Numbered from the stretch's first letter, positions 53,144 to 63,982 are shown. The stretch: 64,000 bases of DNA from Hoeflea_A sp965228785 (GCA_965228785.1 CBDDIF010000002.1:248001-312000); one strand, 5' to 3'. Numbers and translations are program-made. The notes: generated from the letters alone by a model not told the origin.

Positions 53144-53575
53144 ATGACGCAAGCTCATAAGGACGTCGTTCGGAGAGTCTACTACGAACTCTTCAACAAG
53201 GACCGCTTGGAGTTGATCCCGGAGCTTTATTGCGAAGATTGCATTGCGCGAGACCCGGCCAATACCCAAACCATGCAAGGTCATGAACATTTACAAGAGT
53301 TGCTCAAGGCCTACCGCGCGGCGCTTCCAAACCATCATTACGAGGTGCTGGATATGGTGGCGGAAGATGACAAGGTTTCCATCCGCTGGATGGTCGACGT
53401 CGATACCGAGCGGGATCTGGAGGTCGAAGGGCTTTCGATCGTTCGGTTTCGCGATGGCCGGATTTGTGAAATCTGGCAGCATTGGGACAACCTGGGATTG
53501 CTCAAGAAGCTGGGAGCTGTCGATCCGGAGATTTCCGTGGCAAGCGCCATCGCCAACATTTCGGCCGATCAATGA
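53144..53575 (+). CDS. SnoaL-like / NTF2-fold protein
   Basis: 143 aa. The pattern VRRVYYELFNKDRLELIPEL then YHDDxxxRDP-like CEDCIARDP, DKVSIRWMVDVDTERDLEV and IVRFRDGRICEIWQHWD is that of the SnoaL-like polyketide cyclase / NTF2-like fold. Such proteins bind small hydrophobic ligands or act as isomerases or cyclases; no catalytic assignment is possible. Start at ATG 53144 after GAAGAGGAGACGGCA. Divergent from imelysin, convergent with the HTH gene. Confidence 0.88.
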   Translation: MTQAHKDVVRRVYYELFNKDRLELIPELYCEDCIARDPANTQTMQGHEHLQELLKAYRAALPNHHYEVLDMVAEDDKVSIRWMVDVDTERDLEVEGLSIVRFRDGRICEIWQHWDNLGLLKKLGAVDPEISVASAIANISADQ

Positions 53576-53608
53576 GGCGTTTGTGGGCGAGAGAGCCCCG
53601 CGCCCAGG

Positions 53609-53890
53609 CTAATGTGCGTTCTGTGTCGTTTGACCGTTGATTGAGCTGGCCCTCGGCCTGGGTCTGACGAGCGCACTGAATTGTGCGTGAGGCATTTCCA
53701 TCTCGTCGTCGTTGACGCCGAAATAGTCGCAAATCTTGCGCATGATCCGTTTGGACGGGCGAGTCTTGCCATTGAGATAGCGGTTGAACTGCAATCTGTT
53801 GATGTCCAGATCACGGCACGTTTCGGCGGCAGTTCGATGCCGATCGCACAAGAGGTTCAGGTTCTTCTGCAGGTTTGTAGGCATATTCAT
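53609..53890 (-). CDS. Short helix-turn-helix (XRE-type) protein, probably C-terminally truncated
   Basis: 93 aa. Residues 5-66 form a Cro/C1-like HTH (CRDLDINRLQFNRYLNGKTR, then PSKRIMRKICDYFGVNDDEM). In relatives I know, this N-terminal part (followed by a PHAxFxxLV..RP segment, here MPHAQFSALVRPRP) is joined to a ligand-binding domain of about 170 residues. Here the protein ends 20 residues later, and no continuation is visible in other frames before the SnoaL-like gene. So it may be a truncated regulator or a stand-alone DNA-binding module. Confidence 0.7.
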   Translation of the reverse strand: MNMPTNLQKNLNLLCDRHRTAAETCRDLDINRLQFNRYLNGKTRPSKRIMRKICDYFGVNDDEMEMPHAQFSALVRPRPRASSINGQTTQNAH

Positions 53891-54029
53891 CCTAAACCAT
53901 ATGGCGCTGATTCTCCGATAGTCCAGCGCAGTTGAGCCACCCCTTTATCTTCGACTTTATCATCCCGTCAGCCTTGAAACCAGCGTAATGTTTCAAATGG
54001 TTACATTATCGTGAACGCGCGTAACTCCG

Positions 54030-55529
54030 TCAGGGCCCCTCCCACCCTTCAAGAAACATCGTCATTTCCTCATTCCCGCTTATGTCAACCAGCTCGGGGC
54101 GCAATTCCGCACCAGCCTCCAAAAGCAGCCGTGCGCAGGTCACGTGATCCCGGTTTTTGGCTTTGGGGCAAAATTCCGCCCCATGAACTACCGTCCCGAG
54201 TGCGTCACCTCCGTACGCGTTCCGACGACTCATATCTGCGTCGAGCGTCAAAAATAGGGCGACATGCTCGGGTAACCCTTCCCATCCGGCGATGTGAAGC
54301 GGTGACATATCCATATCCTCGGTTGCATTCGGATCGAGACCAGCAGCCACCAAGGCCTTGAGGTGGTCCATATGTCCGGGCCGCCCTGCCAGTTGTGTCA
54401 GCAGTTTGCTGTCGCCCGACGACAGATTCTGTTGCCTAAGCGGTGACACCGGCGCTCTGCCTCGGGCGCAATCGGCCAGGATCGTTTCGGTGACGGAGAG
54501 CCTAGTCGACGCGTTACGCTGTTCCAGCAACTCGGTAATCTCGTGGTTGCCGTAGATACAGGCCATTGCATAGGCAGTGTGCCGCTCCCACACCAGTCCA
54601 GGATCGGCACCGTGGTCGAGAAGCAAAGCGCCAATTTCTGCTGAACAGAACCGTCTTGCTGCCTGATGAAGTGCGGGTATGGAATCAATGGCTTGTCCGC
54701 TGGGATGCCCCTCGACGGTTTCATTTGGATCCGCACCGTATTCGAGTAGCAAACGCACTGCTTCTACATCGTCGAAATCCAACGCCCGCGGCAGAGCATT
54801 GGTACCGCGGGTCGAGACACCATGCTGCATCAGCAGTTTGAGGCCTTCTGTGTGGCCCAGTTCAGTCGCATGGTAGAGGCTCTCGTCATCATCCGGATTG
54901 GCGCCATGTTCCAGCAACCAGCGCGCCAACTGCATGTTTCCGGCGTGCCCGAGGGCACCATAGAGCGCAGAAATACGATGGTCCGACCCCGGCTCCGCAG
55001 CATATCCGTCGTTCACGTCGGCTCCATTTTCGACCAGCAAGGCCGAAATGCGCTCGATGTCATCCTGCCGCCCCGGGGCGAACCGAAAATATTGCGAATA
55101 GGCAAGATGAAGAATGGGTGAACGGACCCCGACGATCCTGGTGGCGGCGGTCGGATCCTGCTCGACCGTTCGACGCACCGACTCCCAATTATAGGTAGCC
55201 ACCTGAAGGCCGAAATCGTGCTGCGGTAGCGTTGGATCATTCTTCAGCAGCTTTTTGATGACCCAACCCTGACCGAAATAGAGCGCAAGCTTCAGCCTTT
55301 CGGCCCGTTGCCCGCGCGACTGCCCCCTGGTTTCAATGTCGAACTTCAAATCCGGCCAGCTGCTGTGGCCATTTTCGCGAGCAATGACGTGAAGAAAGTC
55401 GGCGTGACGCGGCATTTTGGGCGGCGGCACTTCGGCCCGCAACCGCTCAACGGCGTTGTGGTCACCCTGCCAAAACGCTTTTTTGAGGCGTTTTGCGTCG
55501 GATCGTAATTTCTGGATAGGCGTAGACAT
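54030..55529 (-). CDS. Ankyrin-repeat protein
   Basis: 499 aa. The N-terminus is helical (IQKLRSDAKRLKKAFWQGDH), followed by ankyrin repeats at about residues 145-440 with the signature LLEHGANPDDDESLYHATEL, LLLEYGADPNETVEG, LLDHGADPG and LVAAGLDPNATEDMDMSPLH. Cytoplasmic protein-interaction scaffold; no enzymatic domain. The ATG at 55529 has a good AGGGGAA about 4-10 bases upstream; 23 further codons in frame are not likely coding. It stands alone. Confidence 0.88.
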   Translation of the reverse strand: MSTPIQKLRSDAKRLKKAFWQGDHNAVERLRAEVPPPKMPRHADFLHVIARENGHSSWPDLKFDIETRGQSRGQRAERLKLALYFGQGWVIKKLLKNDPTLPQHDFGLQVATYNWESVRRTVEQDPTAATRIVGVRSPILHLAYSQYFRFAPGRQDDIERISALLVENGADVNDGYAAEPGSDHRISALYGALGHAGNMQLARWLLEHGANPDDDESLYHATELGHTEGLKLLMQHGVSTRGTNALPRALDFDDVEAVRLLLEYGADPNETVEGHPSGQAIDSIPALHQAARRFCSAEIGALLLDHGADPGLVWERHTAYAMACIYGNHEITELLEQRNASTRLSVTETILADCARGRAPVSPLRQQNLSSGDSKLLTQLAGRPGHMDHLKALVAAGLDPNATEDMDMSPLHIAGWEGLPEHVALFLTLDADMSRRNAYGGDALGTVVHGAEFCPKAKNRDHVTCARLLLEAGAELRPELVDISGNEEMTMFLEGWEGP

Positions 55530-55695
55530 GGCTTTCCCCTGACTTACCCAAGGGTCCGCTGCATTGGGTTTTTGGAGAAAAACCGAAGATACCGGCAAAA
55601 GGATTCAAGGTGCGTGAGCGCTTTCCGCGGACCCGGATGCCGCCTTGCCGGCATCCGGATGCTTACCACTGGCCAGGCGGCACATCAAGCGGAGC

Positions 55696-56091
55696 CTAAA
55701 GGCTGCGGAAGATCCCCTGGCAGATGATCATGATGACAACGCTGACGACCCAATATCCGGCATCCGTCACCCGGGCATAGGCACTGTTCTTGCGAAACAT
55801 GCCGCCGGAGTAGCCGAGCACGGCGAAGGCTATCACCGCCAGGAGAACCGTCAGAAGCGCGTTTGACACCGCGGTTACGCCGACAAACCAGCTTACGAGC
55901 AGCAGCCCGATCACCTGGGACACCATGGCACCCACGGGCATCTCACCGGCTGTCCCCATTTCCACTCCGACGCCCTCTGCCCACTTTGGTCCGAAAAGCT
56001 TCGGCGAATACCAAAGCCAGCCGGCAAGAAAGGCAACAACCGCACCGACGACGACGCCCACGAAGTTCACACCGTTGAACAACTCACCCAT
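55696..56091 (-). CDS. DUF1761 membrane protein
   Basis: 131 aa from the ATG at 56091, which follows GGAGGGG at 6 bases. Four hydrophobic segments; the first ends in AGWLWYSPKLFGPKW, the conserved WYSP.LFG.KW motif of DUF1761. Predicted inner-membrane protein of unknown function. A perfect 16-bp palindrome (56131-56146) lies 40 bases upstream and may be its operator. Confidence 0.9.
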   Translation of the reverse strand: MGELFNGVNFVGVVVGAVVAFLAGWLWYSPKLFGPKWAEGVGVEMGTAGEMPVGAMVSQVIGLLLVSWFVGVTAVSNALLTVLLAVIAFAVLGYSGGMFRKNSAYARVTDAGYWVVSVVIMIICQGIFRSL

Positions 56092-56130
56092 TTTGAACCC
56101 CTCCATTTCGGACAATAGTAGAGCAGCTAA

Positions 56131-56146
56131 TTAACATCGATGTTAA
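56131..56146. promoter_or_regulatory. Perfect palindrome, candidate operator of the DUF1761 gene
   Basis: TTAACATCGATGTTAA is a perfect 16-bp inverted repeat in the upstream region of the minus-strand DUF1761 gene. Symmetric sites of this size are typical of dimeric repressors (MarR, ArsR, TetR types). The cognate regulator is not in the neighbourhood. Confidence 0.5.
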
Positions 56147-56234
56147 ATTGCCTACAATACCAAGCCATGAAATTGCCGTGGATACACCACAGCCGAGAAT
56201 TCATGCTTGTATTCAACCGTCCCGCCCAAAATGC

Positions 56235-56268
56235 AAAAAGGGCGCTGCCAAACGGCAACGCCCTCAAT
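56235..56268 (-). terminator. Rho-independent terminator of the BMP ABC operon
   Basis: Stem 56239-56249 with 56253-56264 (AGGGCG/CGCCCT plus inner CTGCC/GGCA with a bulge). On the minus strand it is followed by TTTTTG. It lies 21 bases after the binding-protein stop at 56289. Confidence 0.8.
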
Positions 56269-56288
56269 TCTAAAGTAGTGACTATCGA

Positions 56289-57353
56289 TCAGTTCGGCAG
56301 TTGGTCATCGACGCCTTTGACGTAGAAGTTCATGCCGAGCAAGGTGCCGTCATCAGCGGTTTCACCATCTTTCAGCCACGGCGTGCCGTCCTGCTTGGCG
56401 ACAGGGCCAGTGAAGGGGTGCAGTTCACCGCTGCTGATCTTGGCTTCCGTATCCATGGCCATCGCCTTCACATCATCAGGCATATTGGTGTACGGCGCCA
56501 TCTGCAGGATCCCGGAATCCAGGCCATCCCAGGTGGACTGCGTAGCCCAGTTGCCATCCATGACCGCCTGTGTGCGCCTGATGTAATACGGGCCCCAGGT
56601 GTCGAGGATTGCCGTCAACTGGGTTTTCGGACCCGCTTCGATCATGTCCAGTGCCTGACCAAACGCCATGATACCGCGCTCTTCGGCAACCTGCATCGGT
56701 GCCGTCGAATCGGTATGCTGTGTGAGGATATCGACACCCTGGTCGATCAGCGCCTTGGCGGCGTCTGCTTCCTTGCCGGGATCGACCCAGGTGTTGACCC
56801 AGACAACCTTGATTTCGAAGTCCGGATTGATGGATTGAGCACCGAGCAAGAAGGCATTTATGCCCATCACGACTTCAGGAATCGGGAAGGAAGCGATGTA
56901 TCCGGCTACACCGGTTTTCGACATCTTGCCGGCGATCTGGCCCTGGATGTAACGGCCCTGATAGAAGCGCGAGTTGTAGCTCGTCACATTGTCGGCTGTC
57001 TTGTAACCAGTGGCGTGCTCAAACTTCACCTTTGGAAACTTCTTGGCGACATCGAGGGTCGGATCCATAAACCCGAATGACGTCGTGAAAATCAGCTCGC
57101 AGCCGGAACGGGCGAAGCGTTCAATCGCGCGCTCGGCGTCCGGGCCTTCGGCAACATTTTCAAGGAAGGCCGTTTCGACCTTGTCGCCAAAGTGTTTTTC
57201 CAGCTCCTGCCGACCGATGTCGTGGGCTTGGTTCCATCCACCGTCGGCTTTCGGTCCGACATAGACGAAGCAGACCTTGATGGCCGCCTGCGCCGCACCT
57301 GCGGCGAGGCTGAAGACTGCGGCAGCGGCAACTGCCAATAGCATTTTTTTCAT
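56289..57353 (-). CDS. BMP-family ABC transporter substrate-binding protein
   Basis: 354 aa periplasmic binding protein of the BMP/PnrA (purine nucleoside) family. Signal peptide at residues 1-22 (MKKMLLAVAAAAVFSLAAGA) without a lipobox. Family motifs: GPKADGGWNQAHDIGR, AFLENVAEGPDAERAI and TSFGFMDPTLDVAKKFP. The ATG at 57353 has GAGG 8 bases upstream; a GTG three codons before is also in frame. It is last in the operon after two permeases and the ATPase. A terminator follows. The ligand is inferred to be nucleosides or purine-like. Confidence 0.93.
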   Translation of the reverse strand: MKKMLLAVAAAAVFSLAAGAAQAAIKVCFVYVGPKADGGWNQAHDIGRQELEKHFGDKVETAFLENVAEGPDAERAIERFARSGCELIFTTSFGFMDPTLDVAKKFPKVKFEHATGYKTADNVTSYNSRFYQGRYIQGQIAGKMSKTGVAGYIASFPIPEVVMGINAFLLGAQSINPDFEIKVVWVNTWVDPGKEADAAKALIDQGVDILTQHTDSTAPMQVAEERGIMAFGQALDMIEAGPKTQLTAILDTWGPYYIRRTQAVMDGNWATQSTWDGLDSGILQMAPYTNMPDDVKAMAMDTEAKISSGELHPFTGPVAKQDGTPWLKDGETADDGTLLGMNFYVKGVDDQLPN

Positions 57354-57383
57354 TGTGTTCACCTCTTTGGTTGGTTGGTTAGT

Positions 57384-58304
57384 TTATCGATCCGGGACGA
57401 AAGACTGGCCCAGCGATGCCGGCGTATTCATCAGGGTCAGACGCCTGTTACGCGAGATCAGAACGAGTACCACGATCGTCGCCAGGTAAGGAAGCGCCGA
57501 CAGGAACTGCGACGGGATGCCAAAACCGAGCGCCTGCGCATGCAGCTGTCCGATCGTGACGGCGCCGAAAAGGTAGGCTCCAGCGAGCACACGCAGCGGC
57601 CGCCAACTTGCAAAAACCACCAAAGCAAGTGCGATCCAGCCTCGGCCGGCAGACATGTTTTCGACCCATTGTGGCGTGTAGACGAGTGACAGCTGTGCGC
57701 CAGCGAGACCGGCACAAGCGCCGCCAAATAAAACGGCCAGATAGCGGGTGCGGATTACCGAAATTCCCAGCGCATGGGCTGACCCGTGGCTGTCCCCGAT
57801 CGCCCGCAGTTGGAGTCCGGCGCGCGTGCGGAACAGGAACCAGCCAACGCCGAAGACACCGAGGATCGAGATGTAGAAGATCAGGTCCTGATTGAACAGC
57901 AGTTTGCCGATCAGCGGGATGGACGAGAGCACCGGAATGGTGATCGGCTCCAGTTTGGTGCCCGCCTGACCGACAAAACTCTCCCCGATCATGCCCGAAA
58001 GCCCAAGGCCAAGGATGGTCAGGGCGAGGCCCGTCGCAACCTGGTTGGTCACCAGGGTGAGCGTCATGAAGCCGAACAATAGAGCCATGGCGCATCCGGC
58101 GATCATCCCGAACAGGGCGCCGATATAGGGAGAACCGGAGAGCTGTGTCGCAGCGAACGCCAGGACCGCGCCCATGACGATCATGCCTTCGACACCCAGA
58201 TTAAGAACGCCGGAGCGTTCTACAACCAGTTCACCGAGCGCGGCGAGCAGCAGTGGGGTCGCCGCGGTCGTGATTGTAAAGAGAATGGCTTCCGTGAGTT
58301 CCAT
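57384..58304 (-). CDS. ABC transporter permease, nucleoside (NupQ/YufQ) type
   Basis: 306 aa inner-membrane permease with about eight helices. Characteristic are LVVERSGVLNLGVEGMIVMG near the N-terminus and the coupling segment around LGISVIRTRYLAVLFGGACA. These mark the branched-chain-amino-acid/nucleoside-type permeases. It overlaps the other permease by one base and is 30 bases from the binding-protein gene. Confidence 0.93.
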   Translation of the reverse strand: MELTEAILFTITTAATPLLLAALGELVVERSGVLNLGVEGMIVMGAVLAFAATQLSGSPYIGALFGMIAGCAMALLFGFMTLTLVTNQVATGLALTILGLGLSGMIGESFVGQAGTKLEPITIPVLSSIPLIGKLLFNQDLIFYISILGVFGVGWFLFRTRAGLQLRAIGDSHGSAHALGISVIRTRYLAVLFGGACAGLAGAQLSLVYTPQWVENMSAGRGWIALALVVFASWRPLRVLAGAYLFGAVTIGQLHAQALGFGIPSQFLSALPYLATIVVLVLISRNRRLTLMNTPASLGQSFVPDR

Positions 58305-59402
58305 TATGCTCCCTCCGCAACCGGCGTTGCCTGTTGGGGTGCCGCTTGTGCCGCCGTTTTGAAGCGGATCCGGTAGTGGATCAGCGTGTCGCAGGCGAGG
58401 ACGAAGAACAGCAGCATTCCCTGGAACACGCGGGCGATCTTGTCCGGCAGTCCGATAGAAATTTGAGCCGCCTCGCCGCCCAGATAAGTAAGCGCCAACA
58501 CCAGCCCCGCGGCGAAAATGCCGATGGGATTGAGACGGCCGAGAAAGGCGACGATGATGGCGGTAAAGCCGTAGCCTGGTGAAATCACCGGCTGCAATTC
58601 ACCAATCGCGCCTGAGACTTCCGAGATTCCCGCCAAGCCGGCAAGGGCTCCCGAGAAGAGGAAGGCGAAGAACACCATGCGATTGGCGGAGAACCCGGCA
58701 AACCGTCCTGCCCTTGCAGACTGGCCAAGCACCGAAACTTCGAAGCCCTTGAGCATGTGCCGCATCATGAACCATGCGAGGATGGTAACGATGATGGCAA
58801 AGACGAACCCATAGTGGGCGCGGCCGAATTCCGGCAGAATTTCCGGCAATACGGCGCTGTCATTGAAATCCCGTGTTTCTGGAAAGTTGAACCCTTCGGG
58901 ATTGCGCCAGGGACCACGGACGAGCCAGTCAAGAAACAGCTGTGCCACATAGACGAGCATCAGGCTGGACAGAATCTCGTTGGTATTGAACCGGGTCTTC
59001 AGAAGTGCCGGGACCGCTGCGTAGGCCGCGCCTCCGGCCATCCCCATGATCAGGACGATCGGCAGGACCAGAAACGATTCCCATTGGTAGAAGACCAGCG
59101 GAACGATCGAACCGGCAATGGCGCCCATGATGAACTGGCCTTCAGCGCCAATGTTCCAGTTGTTCGACCGAAAGCAGACCGACAGGCCGACGGCAATCAA
59201 TATAAGCGGCGCAGCCTTGATCGCCAGTTCATGCAGCGACCAGACTTCGATCAGCGGTTCGATGAAAAAGCTGTAAAGCGAGTCGATTGGGTTCTTGCCA
59301 AGCGCGGAGAACACGATCGCGCCGGCGATGATGGTCAGCCCCAAGGCGATAAAGGGGGACAGGGCGGAAAAGAGCGCTGAATGCTCGCCTCTGCGTTCCA
59401 GC

Positions 59403-59413
<11 letters not shown>
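58304..59413 (-). CDS. ABC transporter permease, nucleoside (NupP/YufP) type
   Basis: 369 aa membrane permease. Features: WNIGAEGQFIMGAIAG (equivalent of the sibling's NLGVEGM), LKTRFNTNEILSSLMLVYVA, and a coupling helix around HMLKGFEVSVLGQSARAGRF. It pairs with the 306-residue permease to form the pore. Its start overlaps the ATPase stop by 11 bases. Confidence 0.93.
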
Positions 59414-60977
<1,564 letters not shown>

Positions 60978-61147
60978 AATTTCCTCCCCCGCATGATGCG
61001 GATCATTGCAAGTGATCCTAGGCGTAGCGGCAGGATCTCGGAAACTACCAACGCCGCGAAAGAGCTTCAAAGAATCGAAGCATAATTGCGCCCTCTTTCA
61101 ATATTGGCGAGATAATCCGAATTGCGGTTAGGACGTCTCAACAACAG

Positions 61148-61162
61148 ATTTGTGCAATGCAC
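61148..61162. promoter_or_regulatory. Perfect palindrome between the nucleoside ABC operon and the UbiH-like gene
   Basis: TTGTGCAATGCACAA, a perfect 7+1+7 inverted repeat. A half-site copy TTGTGCAA occurs 34 bases away (61182-61189) and a TGTGCA again near 61229. The cluster lies in the 292-base divergent region and is a candidate operator for the ABC operon. Confidence 0.45.
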
Positions 61163-61269
61163 AATTTGCCAAATCGATTGCTGTTGTGCAAGTGAGACGA
61201 TTTGCTCCTGTCCACAGGCAGGCAGACTGTGCACTATGGCTGCCAAGACAAAGCAGAACGAATGGAACG

Positions 61270-62460
61270 ATGGCCCAATCCTATGACGTGGTAATAGTTG
61301 GCGGTGGCCTCGCTGGATATTGTGCGGCGCTCGCCGCCGCCGATGCGGGGCTCCGGTCTGCCATAGTCGCCCCGGTTGGCAAGGAGATTGACGGCCGCAC
61401 CACAGCGCTAATGACACCTTCGATCGAGTTGCTCGAGCGACTCGGCGTTTGGGAGACCGTGCGCGACGTGGCCGCTCCACTGCGTGCGATGCGCATTATC
61501 GATGGCACCAAACGCCTTTTGCGGGCACCTACCGTTACCTTCCACGCCAGCGAACTCAAACTCGATGCCTTCGGCTACAACATTCCCAACGCTCCTCTGC
61601 TCGGCGCACTGCGTGACGCTCTTGCCCAGTCACCTGAAGTGGATCACTTCGACCAACCGGTCGAAACGGTGGATATTCGGTCGGAAAGTGTCGTTCTGCA
61701 TCTGGCTGATGCCACGCAGGTGTCGGCAAGGCTTGTTGCGGCAGCCGATGGGCGCAACTCGACAATGCGAAAAGCGGCAGGCATTGGTGTACGAGATTGG
61801 CGATATCCTCAAACGGCCATCGTGCTCAACTTTGCCCACCAGATCAGCCATGGCGATACGTCCAACGAATTTCACACGGAAGACGGGCCGTTTACGCAGG
61901 TTCCGCTCCCGGGCAACAGGTCGAGTCTGGTTTGGGCCATGAAGCCATCCGAGGCGACTGCCCGCACCGCCCTTCTCGCCGATGAGCTTGCTTTGGCCAT
62001 CGAACAGCGAATGGATGCGATGCTCGGCAAGGTTCAGATCGACACTCCGATTCAGCAATTTCCGTTCAGCGGCATGATTGCTCAATCCTTTGCCCGCGAC
62101 AGGATTTTGCTGATTGGGGAAGCCGGCCATGTGTTTCCGCCGATTGGCGCGCAAGGGCTCAATCTGGGTTTGAGGGATGTTGTCGATTTCGTATCCGTGC
62201 TGCGCACATCAGGCGGAACGGATCGTACGGACCAAATCGCGCATCACTATAACCGGTTGAGGCGAAGCGACGTCGCCTCGCGAACGTTCGGCGTTGATCT
62301 CCTGAACCGATCCCTGTTGAGCGGGCTTCTACCGGTCCAGTTCATGCGCAGCGCCGGGCTTTCAGCCCTGAACCACATCGGACCGCTGCGGCAACTGGCG
62401 ATGCGTGAGGGTGTCAGTCCTGGATCGGGCCTACCATCGCTGATGCGGCGTCAGCGCTGA
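61270..62460 (+). CDS. UbiH/UbiF-family FAD-dependent hydroxylase
   Basis: 396 aa flavin monooxygenase of the ubiquinone-biosynthesis hydroxylase family. FAD site VVIVGGGLAGYCAALAAADA at the start, VAAADGRNSTMRKAAGI as the DG motif, and GEAGHVFPPIGAQGLNLGLRD as the GD motif. It would hydroxylate an aromatic ring position of a ubiquinone precursor, but the position is not readable. ATG 61270 chosen because the FAD strand begins there (GGAACG upstream). It overlaps the convergent AEC gene by 10 bases. Confidence 0.92.
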   Translation: MAQSYDVVIVGGGLAGYCAALAAADAGLRSAIVAPVGKEIDGRTTALMTPSIELLERLGVWETVRDVAAPLRAMRIIDGTKRLLRAPTVTFHASELKLDAFGYNIPNAPLLGALRDALAQSPEVDHFDQPVETVDIRSESVVLHLADATQVSARLVAAADGRNSTMRKAAGIGVRDWRYPQTAIVLNFAHQISHGDTSNEFHTEDGPFTQVPLPGNRSSLVWAMKPSEATARTALLADELALAIEQRMDAMLGKVQIDTPIQQFPFSGMIAQSFARDRILLIGEAGHVFPPIGAQGLNLGLRDVVDFVSVLRTSGGTDRTDQIAHHYNRLRRSDVASRTFGVDLLNRSLLSGLLPVQFMRSAGLSALNHIGPLRQLAMREGVSPGSGLPSLMRRQR

Positions 62461-63419
62461 GGAAACAGATCAGCCGGCAGGAGCCCGGTGGTGATGGCAT
62501 AAAGCAGCGCCGTCACAGACAAGACAGACAGTGCTGTCGTGACCAAAATCGTCCCCGAGGCGCGTTCGACCCAACTTCCATATTGCTGTGCCATAACGAA
62601 GACATTCGTGGCGGTTGGCAGTGCAGCAAGCAGAACAGCGGTAAATGTCCAAACCGGATCGAAATCGCCGACCAGACTGAGCGCGAAATACATCAGCAAA
62701 GGGTGAATGACGAGTTTGGCAGGAACGATGTATCCCAGTTCAACGGGCACACGCCTGATCGGGCGCAAGGCCAGGGTCACGCCCATCGCAAACAACGCAC
62801 AGGGTGCGGCGGCTTGCGCCAGATAGTCGATCAGCCTTTGCGGTGCCGCCGGCACCGGCACGTCAATCCAAGCGACCAGCACACCGGCGAATGTGGCAAT
62901 GATGAAGGGATGAAACACGATGCTGCGGATGATGTTGAGCGCCAAATCCGCAAACTTTCGCCGCTCGCTGCCCGAAACCGCCATAAGGCACGGTGTCAGG
63001 CTGAAATGCATGATGTTTTCGAAGCAGAATATCAATGCAACCGGCACTGCGGCTGTCTCACCGAAAGCCAGGATCGCAAGGCTGGGACCCATATAACCGA
63101 TATTACCATAGGCTCCCGCGAGGCCCTGGATGGTACCCTCTGCAATGGTCACACGGCGAATGACCACGCCAATTGCGAATATCACCGCAAAGATCGCGTA
63201 TGTGCTCAACAGATTGGCCAGTATGAAATCGAGCCGGCTCAACTGTTCGATCGGTGTCTGCGACAACAGTTTGAAAAACAGTGCCGGCAGCGCCAGATAA
63301 ACAACGAATATATTGAGCCAACCGAGCGCGTTGACCGGCTGGTCGACCAAGCGGGCTGTCAGATAACCCAGGAAAATGAGCCCGAACAGCGGCAGGATCA
63401 AAGCAGCGATGTCAGCCAT
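62451..63419 (-). CDS. AEC-family transporter (auxin efflux carrier-like)
   Basis: 322 aa membrane protein with about 10 helices in two halves. The pattern of the first half (MADIAALILPLFGLIFLGYL then LNIFVVYLALPALFFKLL) and the C-terminal (LPTATNVFVMAQQYG) is that of the auxin efflux carrier-type transporters, which export or import organic acids such as malonate. Start at ATG 63419 chosen since the hydrophobic part begins directly after; the frame extends 27 codons upstream. Convergent with UbiH-like, divergent from hspQ. Confidence 0.9.
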   Translation of the reverse strand: MADIAALILPLFGLIFLGYLTARLVDQPVNALGWLNIFVVYLALPALFFKLLSQTPIEQLSRLDFILANLLSTYAIFAVIFAIGVVIRRVTIAEGTIQGLAGAYGNIGYMGPSLAILAFGETAAVPVALIFCFENIMHFSLTPCLMAVSGSERRKFADLALNIIRSIVFHPFIIATFAGVLVAWIDVPVPAAPQRLIDYLAQAAAPCALFAMGVTLALRPIRRVPVELGYIVPAKLVIHPLLMYFALSLVGDFDPVWTFTAVLLAALPTATNVFVMAQQYGSWVERASGTILVTTALSVLSVTALLYAITTGLLPADLFPQR

Positions 63420-63583
63420 GGTTTCCGCCGTAATCCAACCTGCAACCATTCGTCCGAACCTGGTTTCCGCGATCGTCGGCGACAGAAGACGCAGGCGCAC
63501 CAGGCCTTTTTTCCGGAATCATGTGAAAGCCGTTGATTTTTTCTCCGCCTTCCACCAGTTTCTGGGCAAGGAGAACGATTGAA

Positions 63584-63916
63584 ATGCCGATAAGCCGTAA
63601 CGCGAAATATCAGATCGGGCAAATGGTCAAACACCGAATCTACCCGTTTCGCGGCGTGATTTTCGATGTCGATCCCGAATTCAACAATACCGAAGAATGG
63701 TACGAGTCGATTCCAGAGGACGTGCGGCCGCACAAGGAGCAGCCGTTCTATCATCTGTTCGCCGAAAACGAGGAAACTGATTATATCGCCTATGTTTCGG
63801 AGCAGAACCTCGTTCCGGACGAAAGCGGTCAACCGGTCCAGCATCCGCAGGTACTGGAGGTATTTGAAGGTCCAGACGACGGCATGTACCGGTTGCGGGG
63901 GCCCATAGGGCACTAA
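63584..63916 (+). CDS. hspQ: Heat shock protein HspQ
   Basis: 110 aa small protein. It has AKYQIGQMVKHRIYPFRGV, the start of the YccV-like domain, and PFYHLFAENEETDYIAYVSE with QNLVPDESG, all typical of HspQ, which is involved in protein quality control (a specificity factor for Lon in E. coli). ATG 63584 follows GGAG 9 bases before. A hairpin follows 3 bases after the stop. Confidence 0.93.
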   Translation: MPISRNAKYQIGQMVKHRIYPFRGVIFDVDPEFNNTEEWYESIPEDVRPHKEQPFYHLFAENEETDYIAYVSEQNLVPDESGQPVQHPQVLEVFEGPDDGMYRLRGPIGH

Positions 63917-63946
63917 AAAAGCGGCCGTGTCCGAGACACGACCGCT
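63915..63946 (-). terminator. Terminator of a minus-strand gene at the window edge
   Basis: AGCGG-CGTGTC/GACACG-CCGCT stem (63920-63931 with 63935-63946, one bulge on each arm). On the minus strand it is followed by TTTTTT (63915-63920 complement). It lies 37 bases after the minus-strand stop at 63983 and can also stop hspQ transcripts less efficiently. Confidence 0.75.
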
Positions 63947-63982
63947 GGTTCAATTCGGCGCCGCAGGCGCCGGCACATCTCG

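Noticed and set aside
62583..63536. 317-codon plus-strand frame opposite the AEC transporter
   Set aside because: Product is rich in His, Arg and Gln with no fold-like pattern; the opposite strand encodes a clear multi-helix transporter.
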